DNA of 64,000 nt, taken from the NCBI RefSeq assembly GCF_003046475.1, contig NZ_PZZZ01000005.1, positions 124,001-188,000 of the forward strand, given 5' to 3'. The position numbers and the translations under genes are program-made. The stretch comes from Mycoplana dimorpha. GTDB lineage: Bacteria > Pseudomonadota > Alphaproteobacteria > Rhizobiales > Rhizobiaceae. How positions within the stretch are numbered: the first letter of the stretch is position 1; each line of letters starts with the position of its first letter. This document shows positions 28,347 through 37,847 of this stretch, in pieces. Under the pieces are notes generated by a model. That model was given only the letters and a program-made list of their open reading frames with translations, was not told the DNA's origin and searched no databases.

Positions 28347-29810
28347 TCATTTTCCGCTTCCGGCCATCGAGGCCACCACCTGGGCGGCCACCTTCAGCCG
28401 CTGGCGCACGACCGAGCGGCCGAGGATCGCCATGGAATCGAACAGCGGCAGCGAGCGCGACGAGCCGGAGACGGCGACGAACAGCGGCGCCAGTACGACC
28501 TTCAGCTTCTTGCCCATGCGGTCGGCAATCGCGCGCAGCTCCGCCTCAATGCTCTCGACGTTCCACTCGAAGATGCGCTCCAGCTCCGGCTGCACCGTGT
28601 TGAAAATCTCCAGGATCTCTTCGGGCGTCGACTTCACCTTGGCGAAGGCGTCCGGGGTCAGGCCGAGGTCGGACTTCAGCAGGAAGCCGGCGAGGTCCGG
28701 CAGTTCGCCGAGCTTGGTGATGCGCGACTGCGACAGCTTCAGGCCTTCCTTCAGCCGGTCGTTCTCCATCGCCCAGGCGAGCACGCGGGCGGCGAACTCC
28801 TCTTCCGAGAATTTTTCGCGCAGCCAGCGGCCGTTCAGCCAGTCGAGCTTCTGGATGTCGAAGATCGCACCGGACTTGGAGAGGTTGTCTGGATCGAACT
28901 TCTCCGACAGCTCGGCCATCGTCATCAGTTCCTCGCCCTCGGCGATCTGGATGAAGAACAGGCCGAGGAAGTTCATCAGCGCTTCCGGCGCATAGCCGAG
29001 CGCCGAGTAGTAGGAGATCGAGGTCGGGTTCTTGCGCTTCGACAGCTTCGACTTGTCGGCATTGCGCATCAGCGACAGGTGCATGAAGGTGGGCTCGTCC
29101 CAGCCGAAATAGCGGTAGAGCAGGATGTGCTTCGGCACCGAGGCCAGCCATTCCTCGCCGCGCGCCACGTGGGTGATCTTCATCAGGTGGTCGTCGATGA
29201 CGTTCGCCATATGGTAGGTCGGCATGCCGTCGGCCTTGATCAGCACCTGCATGTCGACCGAATCCCACGGGATCGAAACGTCGCCGTAGACGCCGTCGTG
29301 GAAGTCGCAGGAGCCTTCGGCCGGGATCTTCATGCGCACGACGGAGGGTTCGCCGGCAGCCATGCGGGCGGTCACTTCCTCGGCCTTCAGGTTGAGGCAA
29401 AGGCCGTCATACTTCGGCTGCTTGCCCTCGGCGCGCTGGGCATTGCGCATCTGCTCGAGCCGCTCGGGCGTGCAGAAGCAGCGGAAGGCATGGCCCTTGT
29501 CGAGCAGTTCCTGCGCGTAGGGCTGGTAGAGATCCTTGCGGTCGGACTGGCGGTAGGGACCGTAGGGGCCGCCGATGTCGGGGCCTTCCGCCCATTCCAG
29601 CCCGCACCACTTCAGCGCGTCGAGCACCTTCGTCTCGAATTCCGGCGTCGAGCGGGTGGCGTCGGTGTCCTCGATCCGCAGGATGAAGGTGCCGTTGTGC
29701 TTCCTGGCAAAGAGGTAGTTGAACAGCGCGATGTAGGCGGTGCCGACATGCGGCTCGCCGGTCGGCGAGGGGGCGATGCGGACGCGTACGTTCGTGGCGG
29801 AGGTGGTCAT
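28347..29810 (-). CDS. gltX: Glutamate--tRNA ligase, class I
   Basis: A 487-residue class I synthetase. The ATP-binding signature is APSPTGEPHVGTAY (HVGT at residues 21-24, the HIGH equivalent), the catalytic loop is KLSKRKNPTS (KMSKS equivalent), and the zinc-like insert region carries FRCFCTPERLEQM. The C-terminal anticodon-binding region ends near the stop. It charges tRNA-Glu. Alphaproteobacteria often carry two gltX copies, one of which can misacylate tRNA-Gln; which copy this is cannot be told here. Confidence 0.96.
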   Translation of the reverse strand: MTTSATNVRVRIAPSPTGEPHVGTAYIALFNYLFARKHNGTFILRIEDTDATRSTPEFETKVLDALKWCGLEWAEGPDIGGPYGPYRQSDRKDLYQPYAQELLDKGHAFRCFCTPERLEQMRNAQRAEGKQPKYDGLCLNLKAEEVTARMAAGEPSVVRMKIPAEGSCDFHDGVYGDVSIPWDSVDMQVLIKADGMPTYHMANVIDDHLMKITHVARGEEWLASVPKHILLYRYFGWDEPTFMHLSLMRNADKSKLSKRKNPTSISYYSALGYAPEALMNFLGLFFIQIAEGEELMTMAELSEKFDPDNLSKSGAIFDIQKLDWLNGRWLREKFSEEEFAARVLAWAMENDRLKEGLKLSQSRITKLGELPDLAGFLLKSDLGLTPDAFAKVKSTPEEILEIFNTVQPELERIFEWNVESIEAELRAIADRMGKKLKVVLAPLFVAVSGSSRSLPLFDSMAILGRSVVRQRLKVAAQVVASMAGSGK

Positions 29811-30004
29811 GGCTTGCTCGGTCCGGTCGAATGCTCTGAGGCCGTTCGCCGGAGGAATTCCCGCGTGATCGGCTCATGCTTTATGGGAGGGAAAGCCCGA
29901 TTTGCCGCCGAAATTGCGGCGGGGACGGAGTTTTCCGTTTGGGCAGGGGTGAGACCATATTCGACCCGGCGCGTCAAGGGAAAGTGCGGCGGATCGCAAT
30001 GGCT

Positions 30005-31777
30005 TCAGTGCACCGGCCAGACGTAGAGCAGGGCCGGCACGCTGACGAGGACGACGAGCAGCGACAGCGGCAGGCCGAGGCGCGGATAGTCGCTGAACCG
30101 GTAGCCACCGGGACCCATGACGAGCGTGTTGCACTGGTGGCCGATCGGGGTGAGGAAATCGCTGCCGGCGCCGATCGCGACCGCCATCAGGAAGGCCTCC
30201 GGCCGGTAGCCAAGTGCCGTGGCGAAGCTGACGGCGATCGGCGCCATGACGAGCACGGTGGCGGCGTTGTTGAGGAACGGCGTGACCGCCATCGCGGTGA
30301 CCAGGATCATCGCCAGTGCGCCGTAGGCCGGCATGCCCGAGGCGATCGTGCCGAGCCAGCCGGCGATCAGTTCGCTGCCGCCGGTGGTGCGCAGCGTGTC
30401 GGCGACAGGGATGAGGGCTGCGAGCATGACGAGGATCGGGCCGTCGACGGCCCTGTAGGCTTCGGCGAGGGGGACCACCCTGAACAGCAGCATGGCGACG
30501 GCGGCAGTGAAGAAGGCGATCGCCACCGGCACCGCTCCGGTGGCGCTCGAGGCCATCGCCGCCGCGAGGATGATGAGCGGCACGATCGCCCGCCGTTTCG
30601 TGCCGAGCAGGATCTCGCGCTGGGCGAGCGGCAGCAGGCCGAGCTCCTGCAGGATCGCCGGCAGCGTCTTTCTTCCCCCTTGCACCATCAGCACGTCGCC
30701 GGCGGAGAGGGTCACCTCGCTCAGCCGCTCCGTCAGCCGCTTTCCCTGCCGGCTGACGGCAAGCAGATTGATGCCGTAGCTGTGGAACAGCGCCATGCGG
30801 CGGGCGGACAGCCCGGCGAGACGGGAATCGGCCGTGACCACCACCTCGATGGCGACGACCTCCTCGCCGGCCGCCGGTGTCTCGCGGATCGGCTTGCCCG
30901 AGAGTTCGAGGTCCGCTGCCGACGTCACGCGATCGAGAGCCGCCGGCGTTCCCTCCATCAGGATCGTATCGCCGGCGCGGATGGTCACGTCGGGCAGCGG
31001 CGCGATGTGGCGGCCGTCGCGGATCACCGCGGTGGCGGCGATGTCGCCCTCGCCGGGCTTGAGCATGGCGTTCAGCGTCTTGCCGACGGCGCCCGATTTC
31101 GCCGGCACCGTGGCATCGGACGAGTAGACGGCGAGATCGAGCGCCTCGTCGAGCGACGGGTTCTGGTTGACGCGGGCAGGCACCAGCCGGTTGAAGGCGA
31201 TCAGGAACAGCACGCCCGCAACGGTCAGGATCCCACCGACGGGCGTGAAGTCGAACATGGTGAAGCTGTCGCCGGTGATCTCCTGGCGCATGCGCGAGAC
31301 GACGATGTTCGGCGAGGTGCCGATCTGGGTCATGAGGCCGCCGAGAAGGGCGGCGAATGCCATCGGCATCAGGTAGCGCGATACCGGCACGCCGGAGCGG
31401 CGCGAGAACTGGAACGCCATCGGCATCATGATGGCGAGCGCGCCGATGTTCTTGATGAAGGCGGACATCACCGCGACGCTGACCAGAAGCAGCGTCACCT
31501 GCGCCGTGAAGCCGGTGAGGCTCGGAAAGAACCGCTGCACGGCGGTGTTGATGATGCCGGAGCGGGCAACGCCGGCGCTGACCATCAGCGCGCTGCCGAC
31601 GATGATGACGATGTCGTCGCTGAAGCCGCTGAAGGCCTTGTCATAGGGGACGATGCCGACAGCGACGGAGAGAAGCAGTGCCAGACAAGCGACGATGTCG
31701 TACCGAACCCGATCCCAGACGAAGCCGGCCATCATCGCCAGGATGACCGAGAACGCCAGGATTTGTGGTGTCGTCAT
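30005..31777 (-). CDS. SLC13 family permease with two TrkA_C domains
   Basis: A 590-residue membrane protein of the divalent anion:sodium symporter type. The N-terminal membrane part (about residues 1-185) holds IGALAIMMPMAFQFSRRSGVPVSRYLMPMAFAALLGG and IGTSPNIVVS. Two RCK/TrkA_C soluble repeats lie in the middle (about residues 200-380), and the second membrane half has FLNNAATVLVMAPIA and IGAGSDFLTPIGHQCNTLV. Proteins of this plan transport dicarboxylates, sulfate or similar anions; the substrate is unknown. ATG 31777 was chosen over the upstream start at 31834 because it begins the first helix. Confidence 0.88.
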   Translation of the reverse strand: MTTPQILAFSVILAMMAGFVWDRVRYDIVACLALLLSVAVGIVPYDKAFSGFSDDIVIIVGSALMVSAGVARSGIINTAVQRFFPSLTGFTAQVTLLLVSVAVMSAFIKNIGALAIMMPMAFQFSRRSGVPVSRYLMPMAFAALLGGLMTQIGTSPNIVVSRMRQEITGDSFTMFDFTPVGGILTVAGVLFLIAFNRLVPARVNQNPSLDEALDLAVYSSDATVPAKSGAVGKTLNAMLKPGEGDIAATAVIRDGRHIAPLPDVTIRAGDTILMEGTPAALDRVTSAADLELSGKPIRETPAAGEEVVAIEVVVTADSRLAGLSARRMALFHSYGINLLAVSRQGKRLTERLSEVTLSAGDVLMVQGGRKTLPAILQELGLLPLAQREILLGTKRRAIVPLIILAAAMASSATGAVPVAIAFFTAAVAMLLFRVVPLAEAYRAVDGPILVMLAALIPVADTLRTTGGSELIAGWLGTIASGMPAYGALAMILVTAMAVTPFLNNAATVLVMAPIAVSFATALGYRPEAFLMAVAIGAGSDFLTPIGHQCNTLVMGPGGYRFSDYPRLGLPLSLLVVLVSVPALLYVWPVH

Positions 31778-31950
31778 GGGCTGCCCCGCTCGTCCGTTCG
31801 CGCCAGCCTTACAGAGGTCGAGGGAAAATTCCAACCGGGGGGAAAGGTTCCTCGTGCCTGCGCTGCATGCTTTTTTCGACGATCATGGAGGACGGCCGCG
31901 TGCCGGTCGGTTGCGCCGCCGGCATTGGCAGTCCGTCAGGCGAAGGCGCT

Positions 31951-32709
31951 TCAGTGCAGCGTCTGCGCGTCGGCCTTCTTCTTCCGCCTCGCATTGCGGG
32001 CCAACATGTTGAGCGCCTCGACCAGTGCCGAGAACGCCATGGCGGCGTAGACGTAGCCCTTCGGCACATGGAAGCCCATGCCTTCGGCGATCAGCGTCAT
32101 GCCGATCATCAGCAGGAAGGCGAGCGCCAGCATGACGATGGTCGGGTTCTTCTCGATGAAGTTGGCAAGCGGCGTTGCGGCTACCAGCATCACCGTAACG
32201 GCGACGACGACGGCTGCGACCATGATCGGCAGGTGCGGGGTCATGCCGACGGCGGTGATGATGCTGTCGACGGAGAAGACGAGATCGAGCAGCAAAATCT
32301 GGCCGATTGCGGCAGTAAAAGAGGCGACCGCGGCGGTGCCGATGAAATCCTCGCCGTGGTCGGCCGGATCGACGCTGTGATGGATTTCCTTCGTCGCCTT
32401 CCAGACCAGGAACAGGCCGCCGGCGATCAGGATCACATCCTTCCACGAAAAGCCCTGGCCGAAGAGCTCGAACACCGGCGTCGTCAGCTTGACGATCCAG
32501 GCGATCGTGCCCAGCAGCGCCAGGCGCATGACCAGTGCCAGCCCGATGCCGATGCGGCGAGCCGGAACACGGTGCTGCTCGGGCAGTTTGTTGGTGAGAA
32601 TTGAGATGAAGATCAGATTGTCGATGCCGAGAACCACCTCCATGACGATCAGCGTCACAAGCGCGACCCACGCTTCAGGGCTTTGCATCAGGGCAAGGAT
32701 GCCGTCCAT
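31951..32709 (-). CDS. TerC family integral membrane protein
   Basis: A 252-residue protein with about seven helices and the TerC hallmarks [20 protein letters not shown] (residues 24-43) and [14 protein letters not shown], whose acidic residues are thought to bind metal. TerC proteins are linked to manganese efflux and to metal loading of exported enzymes; tellurite resistance is the historical name. No riboswitch of the manganese-sensing type was recognised in the 126-base upstream gap. It is probably monocistronic, downstream of the TetR gene. Confidence 0.88.
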   Translation of the reverse strand: MDGILALMQSPEAWVALVTLIVMEVVLGIDNLIFISILTNKLPEQHRVPARRIGIGLALVMRLALLGTIAWIVKLTTPVFELFGQGFSWKDVILIAGGLFLVWKATKEIHHSVDPADHGEDFIGTAAVASFTAAIGQILLLDLVFSVDSIITAVGMTPHLPIMVAAVVVAVTVMLVAATPLANFIEKNPTIVMLALAFLLMIGMTLIAEGMGFHVPKGYVYAAMAFSALVEALNMLARNARRKKKADAQTLH

Positions 32710-32835
32710 CCGATCTTCCTCTTGGTTCGGAACTCAATGAGGTCGGTATGTATGACGAAACGGAAGGGTTGCAAGACGCAACCAGCAGCGGCAGCGTGGA
32801 AAATTACCGATGTAACGGCGCGGTGCGACGTGCTG

Positions 32836-33513
32836 TCAGGACTGCGACGTGCCGTAGGCTGCCAGGAACATCCGGACTCCGCTGGCGACCACCCGCTCGA
32901 TTTCGGAGGCCGGCGGCGGTGTCGGCATCGAGCCGAACAGGCGGTGCTTGAAGATGCCGACGGTCGCCAGTTCCAGGAATTGACGCGCGCCGAGCTCGGT
33001 GTCGTCGAGCGTCAGCCGTCCCTCGGCCACCTGGCGGTCGAGATAGGTCTTCAGCACCGAGACCGGATTCATCGGGCTTGCCGACAGAAAGCCGCAGGAG
33101 AGCGCCGGCATGCGCTGGTTGACGGCGATCACCATGCGCATCGCCTTGATCGTATATTCCGCCGAAAGATGCGAAGCGAAGAGGACGCCGAAATCGTGCA
33201 GCGCCTCGGAGACCGAGAGGTTGTCGAGCAGCGCGCTGCGCGCCGATTCGGTGATGCGCAGGCGCTCGCGCTGGATCAGCTCGGCAAACAGGTCTTCCTT
33301 GTTGGCGAAATAGACGTAGATCGTGCCCTTGGAAACGCCGGCGGCCCGGGTGATGTCGTTCATGCTCGCCGCGTCGAAGCCCTGTTCCATGAAGACGCGT
33401 TTGGCGCCGTCGAGAATCTGCTCGCGTTTTGCCGGATCCTCGCCGGCTGCCCGCCGCCCGGTCGGGACGACCGCGCAAACCGAGCCACCGTTTTCCGTTA
33501 CCTTGGTCTCCAT
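32836..33513 (-). CDS. TetR family regulator of the divergent emrAB operon
   Basis: A 225-residue regulator with an N-terminal helix-turn-helix: KREQILDGAKRVFMEQGFDAASMNDITRAAGVSKGTIYVYFANKEDLF at about residues 29-76. The ligand domain is divergent as usual. The first 28 residues form a longer N-terminal extension than most members have. It is divergent from emrA-emrB, and two palindromes with TCGAAC/GTTCGA halves lie between them, so it is the likely local repressor of the pump and of itself. Confidence 0.92.
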   Translation of the reverse strand: METKVTENGGSVCAVVPTGRRAAGEDPAKREQILDGAKRVFMEQGFDAASMNDITRAAGVSKGTIYVYFANKEDLFAELIQRERLRITESARSALLDNLSVSEALHDFGVLFASHLSAEYTIKAMRMVIAVNQRMPALSCGFLSASPMNPVSVLKTYLDRQVAEGRLTLDDTELGARQFLELATVGIFKHRLFGSMPTPPPASEIERVVASGVRMFLAAYGTSQS

Positions 33514-33545
33514 CGCGTCAGCAGAAAATCCTCTCGACGATTAAT

Positions 33546-33563
33546 TCGAACCGCGTGGTTCGA
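33546..33563. promoter_or_regulatory. TetR operator 1 (33546-33563)
   Basis: TCGAACC-GCGT-GGTTCGA is a perfect 7-base inverted repeat between the tetR and emrA start codons, nearer to tetR. Confidence 0.7.
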
Positions 33564-33602
33564 TTTCGCCTTGATATGGACCAGAAAGGAGACTATGTCA
33601 AA

Positions 33603-33625
33603 TCGAACTGAACGGTTCGGTTCGA
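33603..33625. promoter_or_regulatory. TetR operator 2 (33603-33625)
   Basis: TCGAACTGAAC-G-GTTCGGTTCGA is an inverted repeat with 10 of 11 paired positions, sharing the TCGAAC half-site with operator 1. It lies 37 bases before emrA. Confidence 0.72.
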
Positions 33626-33661
33626 CGAAGTGCCGTTTTGATATCTTTCCCGGGTGAACCC

Positions 33662-34873
33662 ATGGTGTCCAAGACCACGAGCAATGCCAAGGTGCGGCCG
33701 GTCGATGACGATTTCGTTGTCGAGCCCGCCAACGAGCAGCCCGCCGCCGAAGCGCCGCCGGCGCCTCAACCGAAGACACCGGCCGAAGTCGAGCCGGCTC
33801 CTGGCGCCGCCCCGACCAAGACCGGGGCGCGGCGCCGGGTTCTGCCGATCCTGCTCCTGGCGCTGCTCGCCGCCGGCGGATGGTACGGCTATCACTGGTG
33901 GACGACGGGCCGCTTCATGGTGTCGACCGACGACGCCTACATCGAGGGCGACATCGCAACGATATCGCCGAAGGTGACCGGCTATGTCGCCGAGGTCCGC
34001 GTCGTCGCCAACCAGGCCGTCAAGGCGGGCGACGTGCTGGTGACGCTGGACGATGGCGACTACAGAAATGCGCTGGAGCAGGCGAAGGCGCAGATCACCA
34101 CGGCCGAGCTGTCGCTGCACCGCATCGACGCGCAGATCGATGGCGCCAAGGCGTCGCTTGCCCAGGCCGAGGCATCGCGAGCGGCGCTTCAGGCGGCGGT
34201 TCGCGGCGCCGAGATCACCCAGAAGCGCGCCAGCGAACTGCAGTCGAAGTCGGTCGGCACCACCGCCGAACTCGACACCGCCAATGTCGCGCTCGACCAG
34301 GCCCGCGCCAATCTGGCCGGCGGCGAGGCGGCCATCGTTTCGGCCAAGGCCAACATCGCCCTGCTCGAGGCCCAGCGCAAGGAGGCCGAGGGCACGATCC
34401 GCACGTTAGAGCTGCAGCGGGACAAGGCGGCGCGCGATCTCGGCTTCACGGTCCTGAAGGCGCCGTATGACGGCGTCGTCGGCAATCGCGCCGTCCAGAT
34501 CGGCGACCTCGTCTCGCCGGGCCAGCGGCTGATGGCGCTGGTGCCGACCCGCGAGCTCTATGTCGATGCCAATTTCAAGGAAACGCAGATCCAGCATCTC
34601 GTCCCCGGCTCGAAGGTGAACGTCCATGTCGACGCCTTCGCGGATCACCCGATCGAGGCGACGGTAGAGTCGATCGCGCCGGCCTCCGGCTCGGTCTTCT
34701 CGCTGCTGCCGCCGGAAAACGCCACCGGCAACTTCACCAAGGTGATCCAGCGCGTGCCGGTTCGCATCGCGCTGCCGAAGGAGGCGCTCGACAGCGGCCG
34801 CCTTAGGGCCGGGCTGAGCGTTGTCGTCGACGTCGATACCCGCACGGCACCCGAGGCAGGCACCGCGCGGTAA
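33662..34873 (+). CDS. emrA: HlyD family membrane fusion protein of an EmrAB pump
   Basis: A 403-residue periplasmic adaptor. The first 55 residues are a Pro/Ala-rich cytoplasmic tail, followed by one membrane helix (about 59-77). The biotin-lipoyl motif VSTDDAYIEGDIATISPKVTGYV comes next, then a long coiled coil (about 130-260, rich in Ala, Glu and Lys) and the beta-barrel part with FVKAPYDGVVGN-like residues (TVLKAPYDGVVGNRAV). It connects EmrB to an outer-membrane channel, exporting hydrophobic toxic compounds. ATG 33662 has only a weak ribosome site; a TTG at 33638 is an alternative. It is controlled by the divergent TetR gene. Confidence 0.9.
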   Translation: MVSKTTSNAKVRPVDDDFVVEPANEQPAAEAPPAPQPKTPAEVEPAPGAAPTKTGARRRVLPILLLALLAAGGWYGYHWWTTGRFMVSTDDAYIEGDIATISPKVTGYVAEVRVVANQAVKAGDVLVTLDDGDYRNALEQAKAQITTAELSLHRIDAQIDGAKASLAQAEASRAALQAAVRGAEITQKRASELQSKSVGTTAELDTANVALDQARANLAGGEAAIVSAKANIALLEAQRKEAEGTIRTLELQRDKAARDLGFTVLKAPYDGVVGNRAVQIGDLVSPGQRLMALVPTRELYVDANFKETQIQHLVPGSKVNVHVDAFADHPIEATVESIAPASGSVFSLLPPENATGNFTKVIQRVPVRIALPKEALDSGRLRAGLSVVVDVDTRTAPEAGTAR

Positions 34874-34875
34874 AC

Positions 34876-34914
34876 GGATGCTGCGCGCCTGGCGGGCGTG
34901 CAGCATCCAGCTTT
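34876..34914 (+). terminator. Hairpin with short T-run between emrA and emrB
   Basis: GGATGCTGCGCGCC (34876-34889) pairs with GGCGTGCAGCATCC (34895-34908) with one mismatch, followed by AGCTTTTC. Since it sits inside the emrAB operon it may act as an attenuator or partial terminator that lowers emrB relative to emrA. Confidence 0.6.
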
Positions 34915-34978
34915 TCCCGATCTTTCATGAGCCGGAGGCCGGACGCGCCCCGGCCAGTGTTTCTCGCCGGAGTCGGCC

Positions 34979-36574
34979 ATGGCTGCCACCACCGCTGTTC
35001 AGGGCAGGGCCGCAGGGCCCGTCGCCCCCGCATCCGACACCATCGAACCGAGGCGGATGATCGCCTTCTTCGCGATGGTGGTGGGCATGTTCATGGCGAT
35101 CCTCGACATCCAGGTGGTGTCGGCCTCGCTGTCCGAGATCCAGGCCGGCCTGAGCGCCGGCACGGACGAGATCGCCTGGGTGCAGACCTCCTACCTGATC
35201 GCCGAAGTGATCATGATCCCGCTGTCGGGCACGCTGGCCCGCATCATCTCGACCCGCTACCTGTTCACCATCTCCGCCGCCGGCTTCACCGCCGCCAGCG
35301 TGCTTTGCGCCACGGCGACGAACATCGAGCAGATGATCGTCTACCGCGCCCTGCAGGGCTTCATCGGCGGCGGCATGATCCCGTCGGTCTTCGCGGCTGC
35401 CTTCACCATCTTCCCGCCGTCGAAGCGCAACATCGTCTCCCCGATCATCGGCCTGATCGCGACGCTGGCGCCGACCATCGGGCCGACCGTCGGCGGCTAT
35501 CTCAGCCATGCCTTCTCCTGGCACTGGCTGTTCCTGATCAACGTCATTCCGGGCATCGTCGTCACCATCCTCGTCTGGAACTTCATCGATTTCGACAGGC
35601 CGCAAGTCTCGCTGATGAAGAAGTTCGACTGGTGGGGTCTGCTCGCCATGGCCGTGTTCCTGGGATCGCTCGAATACGTGCTCGAAGAGGGAACCGCGAA
35701 TGACTGGTTCAACGACGAGCATATCGTCATGGCTGCCGTCGCCTCGGCCATCGGCGCGGCCTTCTTCTTCTACCGCGCCTTCAAGGTCGAGTTCCCGGTC
35801 GTGGACCTCAGGGCCTTCTCCAACCGGAATTTCGCCTTCGGTTCGATGTTCTCGTTCATCATGGGGGTGGGGCTTTATGGCCTGACCTATCTGTATCCGG
35901 TGTATCTCAGCCACATCCGCGGCTACGATTCGCTGATGATCGGCGAGACGATGTTCGTTTCCGGCCTTGCGATGTTCTGCACCGCGCCGGTCGCCGGCAT
36001 GCTGTCGAGCCGGCTCGATCCGCGGGTGATGATGGCAATCGGCTTCGTCTCCTTCGGTTCCGGCACCTACATCATGAGCGGACTGACAACCGATTGGGAT
36101 TTCTACGAGCTGTTCCTCCCGCAGATCCTGCGCGGCGTCGGGCTGATGCTGTGCATGGTGCCGATCAACAACATCGCGCTCGGCACCCTGCCGCCGGCCC
36201 GGATGGCCAATGCCTCCGGCCTCTACAACCTGACCCGCAATCTCGGCGGCGCCGTCGGCCTGGCGGTCATCAACTCGATGCTGACCACCCGCCAGGACGT
36301 GCACTACATGCAGCTTCGCGAGCATGTCAGCTGGAGCAATCCGGCGGCGATCGAGCAGATGAACAACATGGCGGCCAAGTTTACCGCGCATGGTCTCGAT
36401 GGCACCGGTGCTGCAATCAAGCAGATGGTCGGCATGGTCGAGCGACAGGCCATGGTGATGTCGTTCAGCGACGTGTTCATGTTCCTGACCGTGCTGTTTG
36501 CCGGCATGCTCGCCTGCGTGGTGATGATCAGGAAGCCGGAGGCCCGCGCCGGCGGCGGAGGCGGCGGCCACTGA
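34979..36574 (+). CDS. emrB: DHA2 family MFS drug efflux permease
   Basis: A 531-residue, 14-helix major facilitator of the DHA2 group. Family motifs include the acid-bearing first helix MFMAILDIQVVSASL, the loop motif SGTLARIISTRYLF, and the antiporter motif C region LIATLAPTIGPTVGGYLSHAFSWHWLFLIN. GGAG sits 6 bases before ATG 34979. It is the transport subunit working with the upstream EmrA. Substrates are probably hydrophobic compounds such as uncouplers, antibiotics or plant phenolics; specificity is not readable. Confidence 0.92.
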   Translation: MAATTAVQGRAAGPVAPASDTIEPRRMIAFFAMVVGMFMAILDIQVVSASLSEIQAGLSAGTDEIAWVQTSYLIAEVIMIPLSGTLARIISTRYLFTISAAGFTAASVLCATATNIEQMIVYRALQGFIGGGMIPSVFAAAFTIFPPSKRNIVSPIIGLIATLAPTIGPTVGGYLSHAFSWHWLFLINVIPGIVVTILVWNFIDFDRPQVSLMKKFDWWGLLAMAVFLGSLEYVLEEGTANDWFNDEHIVMAAVASAIGAAFFFYRAFKVEFPVVDLRAFSNRNFAFGSMFSFIMGVGLYGLTYLYPVYLSHIRGYDSLMIGETMFVSGLAMFCTAPVAGMLSSRLDPRVMMAIGFVSFGSGTYIMSGLTTDWDFYELFLPQILRGVGLMLCMVPINNIALGTLPPARMANASGLYNLTRNLGGAVGLAVINSMLTTRQDVHYMQLREHVSWSNPAAIEQMNNMAAKFTAHGLDGTGAAIKQMVGMVERQAMVMSFSDVFMFLTVLFAGMLACVVMIRKPEARAGGGGGGH

Positions 36575-36653
36575 GCCTGGCTCGAGGGGCTTGCCGGCCG
36601 GCGGCATTTTCGGTCAGGATGCCGCACGGGACCTGACCGGTGCGGCGCGCGAA

Positions 36654-37784
36654 ATGGCTTATGATCGATCGAGCGGACTCACCCGGCGTGCACTCCTGAA
36701 GGGTGCCGCAGGCCTGGGTGCGGCAAGCATGCTGCCCGGGCTTCCGGTTCGCGCACAAGACCCCTGGCCGGCGATCGACGCGACATTCGTCTTCGCCGCC
36801 GACGTGCATGCCTGCCTGGTCACCGCGGACACCCTGAGCCCGCATTGCGAGGAAGAAGGCAAGACCGACGCCAATCTCGTGCGCCACGTCCGGGCGATCA
36901 ATCAGATCGCCCGCAAGGACTGGCCGCATTACATCGGCGGCATCGACACCGGCCTTCGCAATGCGGGCACGCCGATCGGGCGTCCGCACGGCGTGATCAT
37001 CGGCGGCGACATGACCGACGATGGCGGCGGTCAACTGAGGATCCCGGGGGTGGGATGGCAGCTGCAGCAATTCGCCAGCCGCTACCGCCAGGGCAACGGC
37101 CTCGGCCAGGTGAACTATCCCGTCTATGCCGGCCTCGGAAATCACGACCTCGACCAGAACGGGGTGCCGCCCCACGTCGACTTCTACCGCCGGGAACTGC
37201 GCGACTATGTGGAACTGAACCATCGCATGTCGGTGTTCTACAAGCCGCCGGTGCCGGTGACGAACTTTCACGTGCCGTCCGACAGCTATTCCTGGGACTG
37301 GGGCGGGCTGCACCTCGTCCAGCTCCACCGCTTTGGCGGCGACGAACTGAAAGGGGCGATCAGCGGCTTGCCCTGGTTGCGGGAGGATCTCGCTGCCTAC
37401 GCCGCCGACGGACGGCCGGTCGTGGTGTTTCAGCATTATGGCTGGGATCCGTTTTCGATCGAGCGCTGGGATCCGATCGAGAGGCGTTTCGACGGCCAGG
37501 GGACCGGCGGCGCCCATTGGTGGACGGAGGACCAGCGACAAGCTTTTCTGTCTGTGCTGAAGGGCTACAATGTGATCGGCCTCTTCCATGGCCACGAGCA
37601 CGAGACACCGATGATCTACCGCCGCGACGGCCTGGACCTGTTCAAGCCGATCGCCGCCTACATGGGCGGGCTGGCCGTCGCCCGGGTCACGAACGACCAG
37701 TTCGAGGTCGTGCTGGCGAAAGCCTATGGCGAGCGCGGCGACGTCGTCTTCACGCATGCCTTCAGCAAGCCGCTGAGGGGGTGA
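36654..37784 (+). CDS. Tat-exported metallophosphoesterase
   Basis: A 376-residue protein. The N-terminus has a twin-arginine signal, LTRRALLKGAAGLGAASMLPGLPVRA (about residues 9-34). The calcineurin-like core follows: FAADVHA (Asp and His ligands), GGDMTD, GLGNHDLDQNG, FQHYGWD and GLFHGHEHE. The metal ligands of a binuclear phosphoesterase all appear present. It would act in the periplasm on an unknown phosphoester. The frame extends upstream to 36591, but ATG 36654 places the Tat motif correctly. No partner gene is evident. Confidence 0.85.
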   Translation: MAYDRSSGLTRRALLKGAAGLGAASMLPGLPVRAQDPWPAIDATFVFAADVHACLVTADTLSPHCEEEGKTDANLVRHVRAINQIARKDWPHYIGGIDTGLRNAGTPIGRPHGVIIGGDMTDDGGGQLRIPGVGWQLQQFASRYRQGNGLGQVNYPVYAGLGNHDLDQNGVPPHVDFYRRELRDYVELNHRMSVFYKPPVPVTNFHVPSDSYSWDWGGLHLVQLHRFGGDELKGAISGLPWLREDLAAYAADGRPVVVFQHYGWDPFSIERWDPIERRFDGQGTGGAHWWTEDQRQAFLSVLKGYNVIGLFHGHEHETPMIYRRDGLDLFKPIAAYMGGLAVARVTNDQFEVVLAKAYGERGDVVFTHAFSKPLRG

Positions 37785-37847
37785 GGGGCTGTCGGCATTC
37801 TTGGACGGCTGGTGCTGAGTTGGTTGGCTCGGCAATCATCAAGGCTC

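Noticed and set aside
26868-30026. A 1052-codon open frame on the plus strand opposite lysS and gltX
   Set aside because: It is antisense to two highly conserved synthetase genes and has no domain; long antisense frames are expected in GC-rich DNA with strong third-position bias.
32710-32835. Possible manganese riboswitch (yybP-ykoY type) before the TerC gene
   Set aside because: The gap is short and I found no convincing paired stems or conserved core; no support from sequence by eye.
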